This document shows, one piece after another, positions 61,813 to 64,000 of a stretch of DNA of 64,000 bases. The translations under genes and the position numbers were made by a program. Origin of the DNA: Irpex lacteus (taxonomy: Eukaryota; Basidiomycota; Agaricomycetes; Polyporales; Irpicaceae); assembly GCA_001986395.2 (NCBI GenBank), contig MQVO02000002.1, positions 434,001 to 498,000 on the forward strand, given 5' to 3'. Position 1 is the first letter of the stretch. Each line of letters opens with the position of its first letter. The notes beneath the pieces were generated by a model that was not told the origin of the DNA, searched no databases, and was given only the letters and a program-made list of their open reading frames with translations.

Positions 61813-64000
61813 TCCTCGTCAGAAGCATCTTGCAGTGGAGGCTCGCCAGCCCCGCCTGCAGATTTGGAGTTCGACGACGAGCTTCCGCTGTGGTCGGACT
61901 CTTCGTCGACAATGGAGCATAAGAAGTAGTATCTGGACCAGAGTTTCGCCATTTTACGAATCAGGAAGTTCAATGGTTTACTCGAGAACGTTATGACTGT
62001 ATGCAAGGATCCCAGGAGAAGTAGCTTCTCGCCGCCGCCCACCCGAACACTAGTACCGTCCTCGAGAGTCACCATCTCGTACTGATCGAACGCACGCAGC
62101 GGTAACCCTTTGTCCGTGTGGCGGTAGTGGTGAATTGATCCATAGAGCAGAGTCCAAAAGACAGCTTCGAAGTCGTCCAAGATATCGTGCAGCTTCCTTG
62201 GGTTTTTGAGGAGTGCAATCGACATAAACTGCCAAGTGCCCTAATCGGAGTCCTGCGTTAGGTAATGTAGACACACTGAACGGGAAATGAACCTACCGTG
62301 CGGAAGTTCTGATGGGCCTCACCCTTCTTTCCTTTGATCTTCCCAGCGTGGTCCCAGTCAGCCAAGATACCAGAGATCTTGCCGTTGATCACCCTGATCA
62401 TAATGTTGCCTATGCTGATATCACGATGTTGGTAACCGGAAAGTTTCTTAGCAAGTTTTATGGCTAGATAGAACAGAACGTCGGTCAAACAGCTTGAGAC
62501 ACATCAGTAATCAATTCATACCTCTCAAACAGTCTCGGAATGCGATTACAAATTCTTTTGAGTTCGGAGCGGACTCGACAGGGTAGGCCAGCGGCTGGAG
62601 GAGTCGATGGTGGTGGAAGTCCCTAGGATATTCGTATCCGACGTCCAGTGTTTGCAACTGCACCCACTTCAAACATCGCGTAGAGTCTCGTTCATCGTTC
62701 GCAGTAACATCGCCTCCGGAGATAATCTTAGGAACATAGCGTACGCCATCCTTGATTAGTTTTTGGCAAACGGTTCGCTCTGCGGTGAGACGGGGATGTT
62801 TGACACGCCAGGTATCCTTGAAGAACACGAGCTCCTGACTTGCAATGTGGTAGGCGATATATCCGCGGGTCGCACGTCCAAGAGCCGACTGAGAGATAAA
62901 GAACGGCGCCTGAATCAGGATCTCGGAAGACTGTCCAGAGACGTCATCTTCCACAGAGACCTTCAGAATAGGATATCTCTCGTCCAGAGTATCTTCCGCT
63001 TGAGGAAGCCTGCGGCGGTGTGGATTCTTTGGATCTATCATGTCCTTCAAGAACTTCTCCATGGCTCTCCGAAACTGGCGCTTCTCTCGATTACTCGTCA
63101 CCGAGACGCTGGAGTCGAAGCCCCGCTGAGCATTTGACATGTGACTGTAGCGCCAGAAGAACTGCGCGAGGAGAGCCGAATCCTCGACGTAATCGAACGA
63201 ATCGGAGACAATGGCTCCAGAGTGGTCCAGAAGATGAACCGTACGTGCCGGCCACATACGAGCAACTGGAAGATGTGCGTGCGGTGTTGATGGGCAAATA
63301 CCAGGGACGCATATCTGGCCAGTTGCCCTCTAGTCGCCAACGCTTGTGGCGGTTCATCCTTCTCGAACGCGATCTTCCTGTCAAGGTCGGGTTCCTTGCG
63401 ACTGGCAGCAGTAGCCTCGATGTCGGCCTGTGAATAGAACGGATCCATCTTCGAAGACTTCTTGAATTCAACAACCAGGCCGTCAGAATACCAGTTGAAC
63501 GGGCGACGACGTCCATTGGATGCCTTGTCTCCTGTTAAGGAGAAGCCATTAGTAGCTGTCGTTGTCTGACCTTACTACGTGCATCGCTAAGGGATGAACG
63601 CACCTTTGTTCTCGCTGATACCTCCATCAGGACGAGATTGTGGATCACCAACCTTCTGCTTGCCATTGGCGGCGATGAAGAACGAGCACCCCGGTGTGAG
63701 ATTGTGGTTTTGCACAGTCTCCTCCTGCGTGACGTACCCCCAGTCCGAAGAAAAGTCAGTAATACGAAAAAAGGTACAGAATTTCTACAGATGGTCTACT
63801 CACGAAGTATTCGTAAAGATGCTTCTCTAGCTTCTTGCCCTCTTGACGAACAGGCAGGGGGAATTGTACGTCTGAGTCCATCTTCTTCAGAACAGTCGGA
63901 GAGATGGGCATCAAGTCATCCATAAACATGCTGGGACCGTAAGGTCCGTACCAGCTGCCGACCATTTCTTCCCCGAGTTCGTCGTGTGCAACGGCCGCCT
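60870..64000 (-). CDS. Fungal-specific FunK1-type protein kinase B (5' end off window)
   Basis: Second FunK1 kinase, opposite strand to kinase A. The right end of the window lies inside exon 1 (frame ...AHDELGEEMVGSWYGPYG), so the start codon is outside. Conserved blocks are GVRYVPKIISGGDVTANDE and PRDFHHHRLLQPLAYPVE, the catalytic loop GYQHRDISIGNIMI (HRD intact), ILADWDHAGKIKGK, then after splicing FRTGTWQFMSIALLKNP and LDDFEAVFWTLLYGSIHHYR. The C-terminal tail has a 45-residue acidic run of Asp/Glu (61,740-61,825), followed by a long basic, Thr/Pro-rich disordered tail that ends EGLRPRKAKSATR. The GLRPR motif and the DWD metal site are shared with kinase A. Multiple introns split the kinase core. 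Confidence 0.93.
61735..61825 (-). repeat. GAC/GAT trinucleotide expansion coding poly-Asp
   Basis: The plus strand shows repeated TCG/TCC/TCA codon-complements; on the coding strand this is an almost unbroken run of Asp/Glu codons in the disordered tail of FunK1 kinase B. Slippage-prone. Confidence 0.85.

Overview
The window is a 64 kb piece of a filamentous basidiomycete genome, most likely an Agaricomycete. The evidence is dense short introns (about 50-80 nt, GT..AG), two fungal-specific FunK1 kinases, a pair of genes that look like the mushroom Clp1 (clampless) family, and conserved eukaryotic housekeeping genes on both strands. There are no operons, CRISPR arrays, rRNA genes or intact transposons. 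No species can be named from the sequence alone. Gene ends below were set by hand-splicing; coordinates run from start codon to stop codon and include introns.

Left part (about 0.9-30.4 kb), mostly ordinary core genome: a carnosine N-methyltransferase-type enzyme; a myo-inositol/sugar MFS transporter; a ZIP zinc transporter; a CCC1/VIT1 vacuolar iron-manganese transporter; the splicing factor Isy1 divergent from an Mss4-type PI4P 5-kinase; an intracellular GH1 beta-glucosidase divergent from a Gfo/Idh/MocA oxidoreductase; peroxin Pex3 divergent from a 79-residue single-membrane-span protein that resembles a complex I accessory subunit; and acetyl-CoA synthetase. Several neighbours are head-to-head with 0.29-0.94 kb shared promoter regions.

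Middle part (about 30.4-42.6 kb), a gene-poor accessory region: it contains the most striking feature of the window, five small secreted cysteine-containing proteins in tandem on the minus strand, spaced 1.6-1.9 kb apart. They share a signal peptide, a C-x(2,3)-C ... C-x5-C core and a phase-0 intron just before a 4-8 codon last exon that always supplies one more cysteine. TATA boxes sit at matching positions, four of the five have or probably have a 5'UTR intron, and diverged flanking blocks recur between the copies. I do not recognise the family; it looks like a locally duplicated effector-like or surface-protein cluster.

Right part (42.6-64 kb): the zinc-cluster/PAS gluconeogenesis regulator ERT1/AcuK, FunK1 kinase A, a SAP-domain NuSAP-like protein, two Clp1-like genes, a TDA3-like FAD oxidoreductase, and FunK1 kinase B, whose 5' end runs off the right edge. 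Metabolically, acetyl-CoA synthetase, Pex3 and ERT1 all belong to growth on acetate, fatty acids or other gluconeogenic carbon, but that they cluster here meaningfully is only inference.
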